Positions 1-9,330 of a stretch of DNA of 64,000 nucleotides are shown piece after piece (the stretch's first letter is position 1; each line of letters begins with the position of its first letter). Origin of the DNA: Granulosicoccus antarcticus IMCC3135 (lineage in GTDB: Bacteria > Pseudomonadota > Gammaproteobacteria > Granulosicoccales > Granulosicoccaceae); the NCBI RefSeq assembly GCF_002215215.1, contig NZ_CP018632.1:4584501-4648500 (forward strand). The letters are read 5' to 3'. A model generated the notes under the pieces. That model was given only the letters and a program-made list of their open reading frames with translations, had not been told where the DNA came from and searched no databases. A program made the position numbers and the translations under genes.

Positions 1-705
1 GGCCCCTTTGGGCATGCCCGTGGTACCGCTGGTAAACTGGATATTGATGGCATCATCGATATCAATACTTGCTGTCAATCGATCAAGTTGCTGCAACTGC
101 GCCTCTGTCGCCTTACCAGTACCACCTGCTATGTCATCAAAGGCGTATATGCCGGCTGCCGCATCCCCCACCTTGATCACGATCTGCAAGGCGGGCAGAC
201 GGGCTGATACCAGTTCGCCCGCCTGACAGCTATCAAGCTCGGGCGCCAGCTCGCGCAGCATGTCAACATAGTTTGATGATTTGAACTGTTCAGCCGTAAT
301 CAGCGCCTTGCAACTGACCTTGTTGAGAGAATATTCAAGCTCACTGGTCCGGTAGGCCGGATTGATGTTCACCAGTATCAAGCCAATACGCGCCGAGGCG
401 AATTGGGCCAATAACCATTCCACCCGGTTGGGTGACCATATGCCGACTCGATCACCCGCCTGCAAACCCAGATTCAGCAAGCCGATAGCCAGAGCATCGA
501 CTCGATCGGAAAACTCCTTATAGCTCCAGCGTATCCCCTGAGCAACGAACACGGCTGCGTCCCGATTGCCATGTAAGGCAACTGTCTGTTGCAGCAATGC
601 CGGAATACTCAGCGTCAACAATGGCTCTGACACAGGCCCTGTTACTTGCGAAAGCCCTTCCGAAGGAATACGTCCGTCCTTACTCTCGTGCTCGTCGTTG
701 CTCAT
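1..705 (-). CDS. AMP-dependent acyl-CoA synthetase, 5' part (runs off window)
   Basis: The first 235 codons of an adenylate-forming acyl-CoA ligase read leftward off the window. Such enzymes activate a carboxylic acid with ATP and attach it to CoA. The P-loop-like signature SGTTGMPKG is at residues 226-234. Upstream blocks such as WSYKEFSDRVDALA and GDRVGIWSPNRVEW are typical of the FadD/medium-chain ligase N-terminal domain. The ATG at 705 is preceded by GGGAGA at good spacing. The adenylation core and C-terminal lid lie outside the window, so chain-length preference cannot be judged. It diverges from the flavoprotein gene starting at 789. Confidence 0.9.
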   Translation of the reverse strand, partial: MSNDEHESKDGRIPSEGLSQVTGPVSEPLLTLSIPALLQQTVALHGNRDAAVFVAQGIRWSYKEFSDRVDALAIGLLNLGLQAGDRVGIWSPNRVEWLLAQFASARIGLILVNINPAYRTSELEYSLNKVSCKALITAEQFKSSNYVDMLRELAPELDSCQAGELVSARLPALQIVIKVGDAAAGIYAFDDIAGGTGKATEAQLQQLDRLTASIDIDDAINIQFTSGTTGMPKGA

Positions 706-788
706 CAATGATTTCTCCCGCGTATCAGTCGCGTTGCGACCCATGCTGTACTCTATTAACAACATCGGTGCAAGTCAAAGGTTCAGAC

Positions 789-2138
789 ATGAAATCCCCT
801 TGCCCCACTCCATACGATGTATTCATCAGTGGCAGTGGACCCGCCGGCAGCCTGCTCGCTATTCATTTGCAACGCTTTGGCCTCAAGGTGCTGTTGTGCG
901 GAACTGCACGCCGATTCGATTCACTGGAAGGCATGACGGAACGTGGTGTGCTTGCCCTGCGTGCATCCGACTGCAAGAACGCCCTGGCCTCTTTGGGCCC
1001 TTTGGTGTTGCGACAGGCAAGGTGGTCAGGCGAACAATTCGGGGGCAACCAGGAATACCTGGTACAGCGTTCTGAATTTGACAAGGCCTTGTGGCAAGAT
1101 GCCGGCGAGGCGGATGTTGACAGACTGCCTGGTCGAGTCGACAGAGTTATCTGGCAAGAGGGTTGCTGGCAAACTACCGTCGACAAGCAACCGATCTGCG
1201 CCCGCTATTGGGTCGATGCGCGCGGCAGACAAGCACCTGCCAATGCGATGCTGCAGCAAGCCCCGGGAATATTGGGAGTCGGTGCCTGGTGGCAAGGTGC
1301 TGCGACAACGCCTGCTGCAGGCATCACCTCCTTTGCCGATGGCTGGTGCTGGTATGCACGCCTGCCTGATGGGCGCACCCAGATGCAGATGTTCGTGGAT
1401 GCCACCACGCATCGCCCACCTTCACGCGCACAACTGCGCAGCTACTACCTGCAGCTGATTTCGCAGTGTGACGAGGCGGCCGCTATTGTCCAGGACTCAC
1501 ACCTTTTGATTGAGCCCTATGTACGAGGCTCCGGATTGAACTATTCGGAACCCATGCCCGGCCCGTTTCATGCCCGTGCCGGTGATGCGGCGCTGGCACT
1601 GGACCCTCTTGCCGGCCATGGAATGTTCGAAGCCATGGCCTTGTCGATGACTCTGGCCAGCTGTATCCGGACGCAGCTTGATCGCCCTGAAAACGCGCAG
1701 CTCGCCATGAACTTCTACCGTGATCGAGTCCACGATGAATTCTGGCGACTGGCCCGGACTGGTCGCGATTTCTATCAATTGGAAACGCATTGGCCGGAGC
1801 ATAGCTTCTGGTCTCGACGCCAACACTGGCCCGATGCCGAACCTTCTCACCCAGCCCCGGAACCGGGTATCGGGCAAATCGAAATCCGGCCAGTCTCGAT
1901 CAATGGCTATATAGAGAATCGTCAGGTGGTGAGCTGCCCCGATACGCCTCGCGGCACCTGGGTGGTTGGCGAGGTTCCATTGGTAGAACTGCTGGAATAC
2001 ATCCGGCAGAAAGGCGGTGTTCCGGCACGTCAGGATCTGGAGGCATTCTGCGCCGGCAGCGACTGGCCGATGCAGTCGGTCGGCGCGGCCATCACCTGGC
2101 TGGCACAGCGTCACTTACTTGATCTGCGCAGTGACTGA
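789..2138 (+). CDS. FAD-dependent monooxygenase-like flavoprotein (LodB/QhpG-type)
   Basis: This 449-residue flavoprotein has an N-terminal dinucleotide fold with GSGPAG at residues 15-20 and a second FAD-contact block, GDAALALDPLAGHGM, near residue 264, as in aromatic-hydroxylase and halogenase-like enzymes. The C-terminal ~90 residues fall outside the FAD fold. The layout recalls LodB/QhpG flavoproteins that modify partner oxidases, but no partner enzyme is adjacent, so the substrate is unknown. I start at ATG 789, preceded by AAAGG. The reading frame is open for 64 more codons upstream, but that stretch overlaps the divergent ligase gene and lacks flavoprotein character. Confidence 0.75.
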   Translation: MKSPCPTPYDVFISGSGPAGSLLAIHLQRFGLKVLLCGTARRFDSLEGMTERGVLALRASDCKNALASLGPLVLRQARWSGEQFGGNQEYLVQRSEFDKALWQDAGEADVDRLPGRVDRVIWQEGCWQTTVDKQPICARYWVDARGRQAPANAMLQQAPGILGVGAWWQGAATTPAAGITSFADGWCWYARLPDGRTQMQMFVDATTHRPPSRAQLRSYYLQLISQCDEAAAIVQDSHLLIEPYVRGSGLNYSEPMPGPFHARAGDAALALDPLAGHGMFEAMALSMTLASCIRTQLDRPENAQLAMNFYRDRVHDEFWRLARTGRDFYQLETHWPEHSFWSRRQHWPDAEPSHPAPEPGIGQIEIRPVSINGYIENRQVVSCPDTPRGTWVVGEVPLVELLEYIRQKGGVPARQDLEAFCAGSDWPMQSVGAAITWLAQRHLLDLRSD

Positions 2139-2338
2139 CGAGGACCTCGCACTGCGCGCACGCCATTGACGCCCATTGCCCGATTCTCCTTGAACTTGAC
2201 AGTCGTTACTGTTCCAATCGGGCCCCGATACTCGTGCGAAAAACGCAACAATGCTTTCCAACAATCCTGCCCCTGCCCCTGACTCGAATGCGGGCCGCGA
2301 CGCGTTCTGGAAAATCAAAGCGTCCCTGAAAGCGTGAC

Positions 2339-3193
2339 ATGATCAATAGCATTCCGCCGCAAGGCCTGGTCCTACTCTCAATCGTAGCCATTCAAGTTGG
2401 CGCAGCCGTCGCCATCCATCTTTTCCCGGTGCTCGGTGCCAGTGGCACGGTGGCCGTACGCATCATATTCTCAGCCATACTGCTAGGCCTGGCAGCACGC
2501 ACCGGCTTGCGTACTCTGGTCCAGACATTCAGGCTGCACTGGAAACTGCTGGTGGTTTTTGGACTGAGCATCGCTGCCATGAACCTTTTCTTCTACCAGG
2601 CCCTCGCTCGCATCCCGTTGGGAGCAGCGGTAGCCTTTGAGTTTATCGGTCCTCTGGGGGTGGCTGCTCTGGCCTCCAGACGATTGACTCAATTTGCCTG
2701 GATAGCTCTGGCAGCACTGGGTATTGTCCTGCTATCACCACTGTCCGGTGCAGATCTGGATCCGATCGGAATTCTCTTCGCGTTGATGGCGGGTACGGGA
2801 TGGGCATGCTTCATTATTTTTGCAGGCCGGGTCGGAAAGCTCATTCCGGGCAATGATGGCCTGGCGATAGGGATGGCCGTTGCAGCCCTCGCAATGATCC
2901 CCTTTGCCCTCCCTGTTGCCGGCATACTCGTCACCAACCCACTGATATTGCTTGCAAGTATTGGTGTGGCATTGCTCTCAACGACCATACCGTTCACCTT
3001 TGAATTTACCGCATTGAAACGCCTGCCGGCCCGAACCTATGGCGTACTGGTCAGCCTGGAACCCGGTGTTGCAGCGCTGGTTGGTGCCCTGTTACTGGGA
3101 GAGCGAATTGGCCTGCAGGGTATGATAGCCATCACTTGTGTGATCATTGCCGCCATCGGCATTACCCTGTCAGATGCACGAACCCCGCCTTGA
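2339..3193 (+). CDS. rhtA: EamA-family exporter, RhtA-like
   Basis: This 284-residue inner-membrane protein has about ten hydrophobic segments forming two EamA repeats (roughly residues 5-135 and 150-280). Recognised blocks shared with E. coli RhtA are the start (QVGAAVAIHLFPVLGA), PLGAAVAFEFIGPLGVA and LPARTYGVLVSLEPGVAA. RhtA exports threonine and homoserine; the same substrates here are an inference from family resemblance. The Shine-Dalgarno sequence is weak (GAAAG). It stands alone between the flavoprotein and rlmJ, 45 bp before the latter, so the two may be cotranscribed. Confidence 0.85.
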   Translation: MINSIPPQGLVLLSIVAIQVGAAVAIHLFPVLGASGTVAVRIIFSAILLGLAARTGLRTLVQTFRLHWKLLVVFGLSIAAMNLFFYQALARIPLGAAVAFEFIGPLGVAALASRRLTQFAWIALAALGIVLLSPLSGADLDPIGILFALMAGTGWACFIIFAGRVGKLIPGNDGLAIGMAVAALAMIPFALPVAGILVTNPLILLASIGVALLSTTIPFTFEFTALKRLPARTYGVLVSLEPGVAALVGALLLGERIGLQGMIAITCVIIAAIGITLSDARTPP

Positions 3194-3238
3194 CTCTTGT
3201 ATTGAGTCCCAGACAACCCCGATAAATTCAGACACAAC

Positions 3239-4093
3239 ATGCTTTCCTACCGTCACGGCTACCATGCCGGGAACCATGCGGATGTTCTCAAACATACCGT
3301 GCAGATTCAGTGTATCGATTACCTGTCCCGCAAAGAGACACCCTTCTGGATAATCGACACCCACGCCGGCGCCGGCGGCTATGAGCTGAACTCAGCCTTC
3401 GCTCAAAAGAACCGTGAGTACCAGAGTGGCATTGAGCGTATTCATCAGACATCCAATCTGAATTCAGCCGCTCTGCTGCGCTATCGCGATCTGGTGCGTT
3501 CGTTCAACCCGGAGAGCACCGACACGACTCAGGCTCTGAGCTACTATCCCGGCTCACCGCAGTTGTCGCAGGCATTGTTGCGCAAACAGGACAAGCTGAA
3601 GCTCTTCGAATTACATTCGAATGAAGCACCTGATCTGCAGAACCGCATGTCACGCCACAGGCGACAAGTCCAGCTGGTCCACGGCGATGGACTGGCCGGT
3701 CTCAAAGCCCTGCTGCCACCAGCCCCACGCCGTGCCCTGACGTTGATAGATCCCGCCTACGAGCTGCCAGACGATTATGCCGATGTGATCAAGGCACTAC
3801 AGTCTGCCTGCACTCGCTTTGCAACCGGTGTCTACGCTTTATGGTATCCAGTACTGGACAAACCTGCCGTAAAGACACTGGTTCCCCAGCTGTGCGACAC
3901 CCTCGGGCTACCCTGGCTATCGGCCAGGCTGGACATTTGCGATCCGTCCCTCGGCGGTATGACCGGCAGTGGCATGTTCGTCATCAACCCGCCCTGGACC
4001 TTGCAGCAGAGTCTGGCAGAAGCGCTGCCGGAGATGGTGTCTCTATTGGGTCAGGACAACAAGGCCAGTTACTCCCTGACCGCCAGCGAATAA
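3239..4093 (+). CDS. rlmJ: 23S rRNA (adenine(2030)-N6)-methyltransferase RlmJ
   Basis: The 284-residue protein opens with MLSYRHGYHAGNHADVLKH, the hallmark of RlmJ, which methylates A2030 of 23S rRNA using S-adenosylmethionine. Length matches the family (about 280 residues). The adenine-methylase catalytic tetrapeptide, usually DPPY, reads D171-P-A-Y174. The Pro-to-Ala change is unusual, but Asp and Tyr are kept and the surrounding LTLIDPAYELPDDY is otherwise standard. No strong ribosome-binding site is visible; the start is fixed by the conserved N-terminus. Cytoplasmic housekeeping gene. Confidence 0.93.
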   Translation: MLSYRHGYHAGNHADVLKHTVQIQCIDYLSRKETPFWIIDTHAGAGGYELNSAFAQKNREYQSGIERIHQTSNLNSAALLRYRDLVRSFNPESTDTTQALSYYPGSPQLSQALLRKQDKLKLFELHSNEAPDLQNRMSRHRRQVQLVHGDGLAGLKALLPPAPRRALTLIDPAYELPDDYADVIKALQSACTRFATGVYALWYPVLDKPAVKTLVPQLCDTLGLPWLSARLDICDPSLGGMTGSGMFVINPPWTLQQSLAEALPEMVSLLGQDNKASYSLTASE

Positions 4094-4132
4094 GCTATAC
4101 GGTATTGAATTGAACTGGAACGCCTATAAAAC

Positions 4133-4147
4133 CTCTAGTCATTAGAG
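4133..4147. promoter_or_regulatory. Candidate MerR operator
   Basis: Inverted repeat CTCTA-N5-TAGAG lies 19 bp upstream of the merR-like start codon, in the position expected for a MerR-family dyad in the promoter spacer. Autoregulation is an inference from position and family behaviour. Confidence 0.5.
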
Positions 4148-4165
4148 CTTTCAAGGGAGATCCTT

Positions 4166-4603
4166 ATGGTTTTTTCGATCGGTCAACTGGGCAAGCTGAC
4201 CAATACCAAGGTGCCAACCGTTCGCTATTACGAGGAAATCGGACTGATAACACCACTGGGCAGAAGTGAAGGCGGACAAAGGCGCTTTGACCAAGGCTCG
4301 GTACGCCGGCTCGGTTTCATTCGCCACGCTCGCGAACTGGGCTTTACCCTGGATGCCATTCGACAACTCCTGGGCCTGGCAGACCGCCCTGCGGCCAGTT
4401 GCGAGCCGATCGACGTTATCGTACGTGAACAGCTGGATGAAGTTGACCGGCGTCTGGCAAATCTGCAGGCCATCCGTGATGAACTAGGCAGAATGCTGTC
4501 TGAATGTGATGGTGGGGTCGCCAGCCAGTGTCGCATTCTTGAAGTGCTGGGCGATCACTCACTTTGCCTTACAGAGGATCATGCCAACCCCATTCAGGCA
4601 TGA
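4166..4603 (+). CDS. MerR-family transcriptional regulator
   Basis: A 145-residue regulator with an N-terminal MerR winged helix (FSIGQLGKLTNTKVPTVRYYEEIGLI, given here as FSIGQLGKL then TVRYYEEIGL), then a dimerisation coil around residues 80-115. Cysteines occur at the helix boundary (AASCEP) and in a C-terminal cluster (SECDGG, ASQCRI, SLCL), which fits metal or thiol sensing of the ZntR/CadR type. The effector is not determinable. GGGAGA precedes the ATG. No efflux pump or metal gene is adjacent, so its target may be only its own promoter or lie elsewhere. Its 3' end overlaps the convergent LysR gene by 10 bp. Confidence 0.85.
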   Translation: MVFSIGQLGKLTNTKVPTVRYYEEIGLITPLGRSEGGQRRFDQGSVRRLGFIRHARELGFTLDAIRQLLGLADRPAASCEPIDVIVREQLDEVDRRLANLQAIRDELGRMLSECDGGVASQCRILEVLGDHSLCLTEDHANPIQA

Positions 4604-5511
4604 GTTGATACTACAATCATGGCACTCGGATCAGCATAAAAACTGACCAGATGATCGATAAGCGCACGAATACGGACTGTCAAATAACGATTGGGAGGAT
4701 AGACCGCGTACAGGGCGAATTCGCTGGTTTCCATCTCCTCGAACAGTAATTGCAACTCGCCGCTTTTCAGAAAAGGATCGGCAACATACTTGGGGCAACG
4801 GCCAATTCCCAGACCCTGTGCCGCCATATGGGCAATGGCACGTGGCGAGTTGGCTCGAAAGCTGCCGTTAACCCGAACGGTACGTGTCCCTCCAGCACCC
4901 ATGAATTTCCAGTGCTCCGGAGTGGTCGATGATTGCTGAATCAGACAATCATGAGACGCCAAGGCTTCAGGCTTTTCAGGTTCACCGTGTAATTCCAGAT
5001 ACTGCGAAGAGACCACCGTCACCATTCTCATATCGAGCAAGCGACGCGCAATCAGGCTCGAATCCTCCAGCTTGCCGAAGCGCACAGCCAGATCATGCCC
5101 ATCCTCAATCAACGCAACCCGTTTATCCGACAGGTGCAAATCGATGCTCACCTTCGGGTGTGTCATCTGGAACGGTGCCAGTGCGGCAACCAATTCACTA
5201 CTGCCAAACGCGCTGGGAGCTGAAATACGGATGCGTCCAGCCAGCTCCGAATGACGGGTCTGCACCAGGCCTTCCAGTTCCTCGAACTGGTCCAACAAAG
5301 GCTGGCAACGCTCCAGGTACGCCAGACCGATATCGGTCAGTCGCACACTTCGAGTGGTTCTGTTGAACAACTGTACGCCCAGGCGAGTCTCCAGCTGCTG
5401 AACATATTTGCTGGCAAGTTTGGTACTGATATCCAGCCGTTTGCCGCCCCCGGTAAATGACTGCTCTGCAGCCACCGCAGCGAACGTACGCATGCTTTCG
5501 ATCGTATCCAT
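4594..5511 (-). CDS. LysR-family transcriptional regulator
   Basis: Full-length LysR protein of 305 residues: N-terminal winged helix (MRTFAAVAAEQSFTGGGKRL, then the recognition-helix region ending LFNRTTRSVRLT) and a periplasmic-binding-protein-like effector domain from about residue 90. GGGAGG precedes ATG 5511. It is divergent from the GST gene (135 bp apart), so that GST and the large redox fusion behind it are the most likely targets. It belongs to the CrgA/DsdC-like subgroup that often controls redox genes; this is inference from family. Confidence 0.9.
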   Translation of the reverse strand: MDTIESMRTFAAVAAEQSFTGGGKRLDISTKLASKYVQQLETRLGVQLFNRTTRSVRLTDIGLAYLERCQPLLDQFEELEGLVQTRHSELAGRIRISAPSAFGSSELVAALAPFQMTHPKVSIDLHLSDKRVALIEDGHDLAVRFGKLEDSSLIARRLLDMRMVTVVSSQYLELHGEPEKPEALASHDCLIQQSSTTPEHWKFMGAGGTRTVRVNGSFRANSPRAIAHMAAQGLGIGRCPKYVADPFLKSGELQLLFEEMETSEFALYAVYPPNRYLTVRIRALIDHLVSFYADPSAMIVVSTHA

Positions 5512-5645
5512 GGAGCCTCCCGTCTCTGCTCACTCTATCCACATATTGTACATAATGAATCCCAGAGATGCCCATTGTCTTCATAACAGATCATGCCTAC
5601 GATGCATTCACCAACAAGATCCCTTTATCCAGACGCTGATATCTT

Positions 5646-6266
5646 ATGTCCAAGCCAATTCGTATTCACACATTTCCTCTTTCCGGCCACGCACATCGCG
5701 TCGAGCTTTTTGCCAGTCTGGCCGGCATTGCGCACGAACTCATTACGGTAGATCTGCCTAATGGCGCCCACAAACAAGCTGACTTTCTGGCGCTCAACCC
5801 AGCTGGTCAGGTTCCCGTTATCGAAGATGGGGATGTCGTTATCAGTGATGCAAACGCCATCCTGGTCTATCTGGCAAGAAAGTACGCGCCCGCCTACCTG
5901 CCACAAGAACCGGCACTGGAAGCACAAGTACAGAAATTCCTGACACTGGCAGCCGGTGAGCTGGCGTTCGGTCCCGCCGCTGCCCGATTGATTACCGTGT
6001 TCAACGCCCCACTCGATGCCGAGTTCACCCAACTCATCTCAGCCCGCCTGTTTGATAAGCTTGAAGCGCATCTGGCCGATAGAGTGTTTCTGGTCGGTGA
6101 AACCGCCACCATTGCAGACGTTGCCCTGTATAGCTATGCCGCTCATGCTCCTGAAGGCTATGTTTCACTCGAGCCCTACCCGCATGTTCGCCGCTGGCTG
6201 CAAAGCATTGAAGCTCTGGACGGCTTCAAGCCTATGCCTGCAACCAAAGCTGGCCTGCTGGCCTGA
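5646..6266 (+). CDS. Glutathione S-transferase family protein
   Basis: A 206-residue soluble GST with an N-terminal thioredoxin-like domain (about 4-80; FPLSGHAHRVEL carries the probable catalytic Ser, and QVPVIEDGDVVISDANAI is the glutathione-binding turn) and an all-helical C-terminal domain. Length is typical. It heads a run of genes on the plus strand, 33 bp before the PNPOx-reductase fusion, so they are probably cotranscribed under the divergent LysR. The substrate is unknown; detoxification of an electrophile is the family default. Confidence 0.9.
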   Translation: MSKPIRIHTFPLSGHAHRVELFASLAGIAHELITVDLPNGAHKQADFLALNPAGQVPVIEDGDVVISDANAILVYLARKYAPAYLPQEPALEAQVQKFLTLAAGELAFGPAAARLITVFNAPLDAEFTQLISARLFDKLEAHLADRVFLVGETATIADVALYSYAAHAPEGYVSLEPYPHVRRWLQSIEALDGFKPMPATKAGLLA

Positions 6267-6299
6267 TCGAGCACTGATCGACAGAAATCAGGAATATTC

Positions 6300-8342
6300 A
6301 TGAACAAGCCCACTACAGACTCGTCGCAAGACTCGCCGTTTCACGCCGGAGAATTGCAGATCCAGGCACGCACTGGCAGCCTCGAGTCTGTAGCGGCCTT
6401 TGCACGCCAGGCCATTCGCAATTTCATGCCTGATCAGCATCGGGCATTTTTTCAGCAGCTGCCTTTTCTGGTTGTCGGTAGCGTCGATCAGAACGGCAGC
6501 CCCTGGGCCTCCATCGTGCCCGGCAAGCCAGGATTCATCCAATCGGACACACCGACCACACTTGAGATTGCAGCAAGCCCTCTCTTCGGCGATCCTCTGT
6601 CAGAGAACCTGCTACCTGGCAAGCCATTGGGCCTGTTGGGCATTGATATAACCACACGTCGGCGTAATCGCGTCAATGTGACTGTCGCCAGCAAATCTAC
6701 AGAGGGTTTTAGCGCACAGGTTGATCAATCCTTCGGCAATTGCCCCCAGTACATACAAAAACGTTCTGTAGATTTCGTTCGCGATGCAGGCAAATCGGGT
6801 TCGAATGATCAGATGACCCGATTGCAAAGTCTGGATACTGCCGCCCGAGATCTGATTACAGCTGCCGACACTTTTTTCGTCGCCAGTTACGCCATCCCTC
6901 GGGATCAACCAACGACAGAAGGCGTCGATGTCTCGCACCGCGGCGGACAGCCTGGCTTCGTCAAGGTGGAAGGGGACACGCTGACCATCCCCGACTACCC
7001 CGGCAACTATCTGTTCAATACACTGGGCAATTTTACGGTAAACCCCAAAGCCGGTCTGATATTCACAGACTTCAATACCGGTGATGTTCTGCAGCTAACA
7101 GGCAGTGTTGAGATCTTGTGGGAACACGATCCTGTCGTGCAGGCATTTCAGGGTGCAGAACGGGCCTGGCGCTTCAAGCTGGATCACGCCATACGCATCA
7201 GCAATGCTTTGCCGTTCCGCTCAATACTGGAAGAATTCTCGGCCAATACCCTGCTGACCGGAAGCTGGCAACAAGCCGAAATGGCACTGGCCGCCGAAGC
7301 CCAGCGCGACGCCTGGCGCCCTTTTGCCGTCACTCGTATACAGGACGAGAGTGAAGTGATTCGATCCTTTTATCTGGAACCTACGGATGGCCACGGCTTG
7401 CCCAGCTTCGAGGCCGGACAGCATCTGACGCTTCGCGCACAAATACAGACAAGCTCGGCGGCAGTCATCAGAAATTACACCGTTTCATCAGCCCCGGGTG
7501 AATCGTATTACCGCATCTCAGTCAAACGCGAGCCTGATGGTGTCATGTCGAACCACCTGCACCAGAGCCTCAAGACAGGTGACATCATTGAGATCAGGGC
7601 ACCGCGTGGTGACTTCTTCCTGGACCCCGCTGAGCATCGCCCCGCCGTATTACTCGCGGCAGGCGTCGGCATAACACCCATGATGGCGATGGCACAGCAT
7701 GTTGCCAATCAGGGTGTACTGACCCGCCACACACGCGAGCTGACCATTCTGCACGCCTCCCAGTCCATCGAACAACGTGCCTTTGCCGATCAATTAAGCC
7801 AACTTGAACTTTATAGCGGAGGCAAGCTGCGATACCTGTCATACATCTCGGGGAGTGACGGGCGCATCAACACCGAGGTACTCAAATCCAGACTTGCTCT
7901 GGATGACTACGACTTCATGCTGTGCGGACCTGCCGCCTTCATACAAGCCATGTATGACAGTCTGCAGGAGCTGGGGGTGAGTGACTCCCGGATTTACGCA
8001 GAAGCCTTTGGCCCATCGAGTCTGACTCGCAGACCTGAGCCCGGTGTCATTATCGAGCAACAGCTTGACGAGGCAGACGATGCCCTCGTGCACTTCACCG
8101 TGAGTGATGTTGAACAACGCTGGAACAAAGGCGACGCTACCTTGCTGGAGCTGGCCGAAATGCATGGATTGACCCCCGCTTACGGCTGCCGTAGTGGCAG
8201 TTGCGGCAGCTGCGCCGCCACATTGGTCAGCGGCAACGTGACCTACCGTACAACACCCTCCGCGCAACGAGATCCCGATCAGGTCCTGATCTGCTGTGCC
8301 GTTCCTGCCAAGGATAGCGCGACGCTGAAAATCGCACTCTAA
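6300..8342 (+). CDS. PNPOx-like / ferredoxin-NAD(P) reductase / 2Fe-2S ferredoxin fusion
   Basis: A 680-residue three-part redox protein. Residues ~40-330 form a pyridoxamine-5'-phosphate-oxidase-like flavin-binding split barrel. Residues ~345-585 form a flavodoxin-reductase-type module with the FAD motif RNYTVSS, the nucleotide motif AAGVGITPMMAM and CGPAAF. The C-terminus is a plant-type 2Fe-2S ferredoxin: C630, C635 and C638 in CRSGSCGSC, with the fourth ligand at C665 or C666. Electrons would run from NAD(P)H through FAD and 2Fe-2S to the N-terminal flavin domain or a partner. AGGAAT lies upstream of the ATG. The physiological acceptor is unknown; the GST and LysR neighbours suggest stress or xenobiotic chemistry. 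Confidence 0.88.
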   Translation: MNKPTTDSSQDSPFHAGELQIQARTGSLESVAAFARQAIRNFMPDQHRAFFQQLPFLVVGSVDQNGSPWASIVPGKPGFIQSDTPTTLEIAASPLFGDPLSENLLPGKPLGLLGIDITTRRRNRVNVTVASKSTEGFSAQVDQSFGNCPQYIQKRSVDFVRDAGKSGSNDQMTRLQSLDTAARDLITAADTFFVASYAIPRDQPTTEGVDVSHRGGQPGFVKVEGDTLTIPDYPGNYLFNTLGNFTVNPKAGLIFTDFNTGDVLQLTGSVEILWEHDPVVQAFQGAERAWRFKLDHAIRISNALPFRSILEEFSANTLLTGSWQQAEMALAAEAQRDAWRPFAVTRIQDESEVIRSFYLEPTDGHGLPSFEAGQHLTLRAQIQTSSAAVIRNYTVSSAPGESYYRISVKREPDGVMSNHLHQSLKTGDIIEIRAPRGDFFLDPAEHRPAVLLAAGVGITPMMAMAQHVANQGVLTRHTRELTILHASQSIEQRAFADQLSQLELYSGGKLRYLSYISGSDGRINTEVLKSRLALDDYDFMLCGPAAFIQAMYDSLQELGVSDSRIYAEAFGPSSLTRRPEPGVIIEQQLDEADDALVHFTVSDVEQRWNKGDATLLELAEMHGLTPAYGCRSGSCGSCAATLVSGNVTYRTTPSAQRDPDQVLICCAVPAKDSATLKIAL

Positions 8343-8442
8343 GTGATTCGAAAACAGAACTCCAGATCAATTGATTCACAAACCGTAGACAGAACTCCAG
8401 AATCCTCTCATCCCGATTTGCATCAGCCACCAGAAAAAGAAC

Positions 8443-8910
8443 ATGACTACTCGCCCACCCTTGCCACCCTTCACTCAAGACAGTGCCATTCAGAAAGTAC
8501 GCCTGGCAGAAGACGGCTGGAATTCGCGCGACGCCGCTAAAGTAGCACTAGCCTATACCACGGATACTCAATGGAGAAATCGCTCCACGTTCGTCACCAA
8601 TCGCGACGAGGCGCAGGCTTTTCTGGCAAAAAAATGGGAAAGTGAACTGGAGTACCGTCTCATCAAGGAGCTGTGGTTGCATGGCGAAAACAGAATTGCA
8701 GTTCGATACGCCTATGAATGGCACAACACGGCCGGCGACTGGTATCGCTCCTACGGCAACGAAAACTGGGAGTTTGATGACAGTGGCCTGATGCGCTATC
8801 GTTATGCCAGCATCAATGATCTGGCCATTGCCGAAGCCGACAGACAATACCACTGGCCACTGGGCCGTCGACCCGATAATCACCCCGGCTTGTCAGAATT
8901 GGGGCTCTAG
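8443..8910 (+). CDS. DUF1348 / nuclear transport factor 2-like protein
   Basis: A 155-residue cone-fold (NTF2-like) protein of the DUF1348 type, recognised from [39 protein letters not shown] and the tail [20 protein letters not shown]. No enzymatic role is established for the family, which usually travels with oxidative-stress or aromatic-metabolism genes and LysR/TetR regulators. It sits 100 bp behind the redox fusion on the same strand and fits the same LysR-linked group. Length is normal. Confidence 0.85.
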   Translation: MTTRPPLPPFTQDSAIQKVRLAEDGWNSRDAAKVALAYTTDTQWRNRSTFVTNRDEAQAFLAKKWESELEYRLIKELWLHGENRIAVRYAYEWHNTAGDWYRSYGNENWEFDDSGLMRYRYASINDLAIAEADRQYHWPLGRRPDNHPGLSELGL

Positions 8911-8976
8911 CCTGTCTACAATAGACGGCTCTACCGGACATCCCTCATTCCAACACAAGGAACGCCTGTCACCACC

Positions 8977-9330
8977 ATGCAAACCATCTCATTTTCCAAC
9001 CCACCCGCCTCGCAAACCCAGAGGCGCCTGGCAGATCTGCCTGATCGAGTTGTCGAAGGCGATCCGAACCACGTGACGGAAATTCAGTATGAAAGCCCGG
9101 ACAAATCCTTGCTGGCTGGCAGTTGGACCAGTACCCCGGGGAAATGGCATGCATTCACCGAGCGAGATGAATTCTGCTTCATCGTCTACGGACACTGCCG
9201 CCTGATCAGCGACACCGGAGAGAGCAACACCTACAAAGGCGGCGATGCCTTCCTGATACCCAATGGCTTCAAGGGCTACTGGGAAGTGCTTGAAGAGACC
9301 CGCAAGCACTTCGTCATCAGGCAATACTGA
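8977..9330 (+). CDS. Cupin-domain protein
   Basis: A 117-residue single-domain cupin of the DUF861/EutQ-like type. The barrel is recognised from GSWTSTPGKWHAFTERDEFC, LISDTGESNTYKGGDAFLIP and NGFKGYWEVLEETRKHFVI. His and Glu in the first motif could bind a metal, but one usual histidine is not obvious. Function unknown; small cupins of this type are often sugar- or acid-modifying. It ends directly against the convergent uspA-like gene. Confidence 0.75.
   Translation: MQTISFSNPPASQTQRRLADLPDRVVEGDPNHVTEIQYESPDKSLLAGSWTSTPGKWHAFTERDEFCFIVYGHCRLISDTGESNTYKGGDAFLIPNGFKGYWEVLEETRKHFVIRQY

Noticed and set aside
597-788. Upstream extension of the flavoprotein reading frame
   Set aside because: It overlaps the divergent acyl-CoA synthetase gene, has no family resemblance, and ATG 789 has a good ribosome-binding site.
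8977-9330. Cupin considered as a DMSP lyase (DddQ/W/L/K type)
   Set aside because: The usual metal-binding His-x-His...Glu...His set of DMSP-lyase cupins is not visible and no DMSP genes are nearby.
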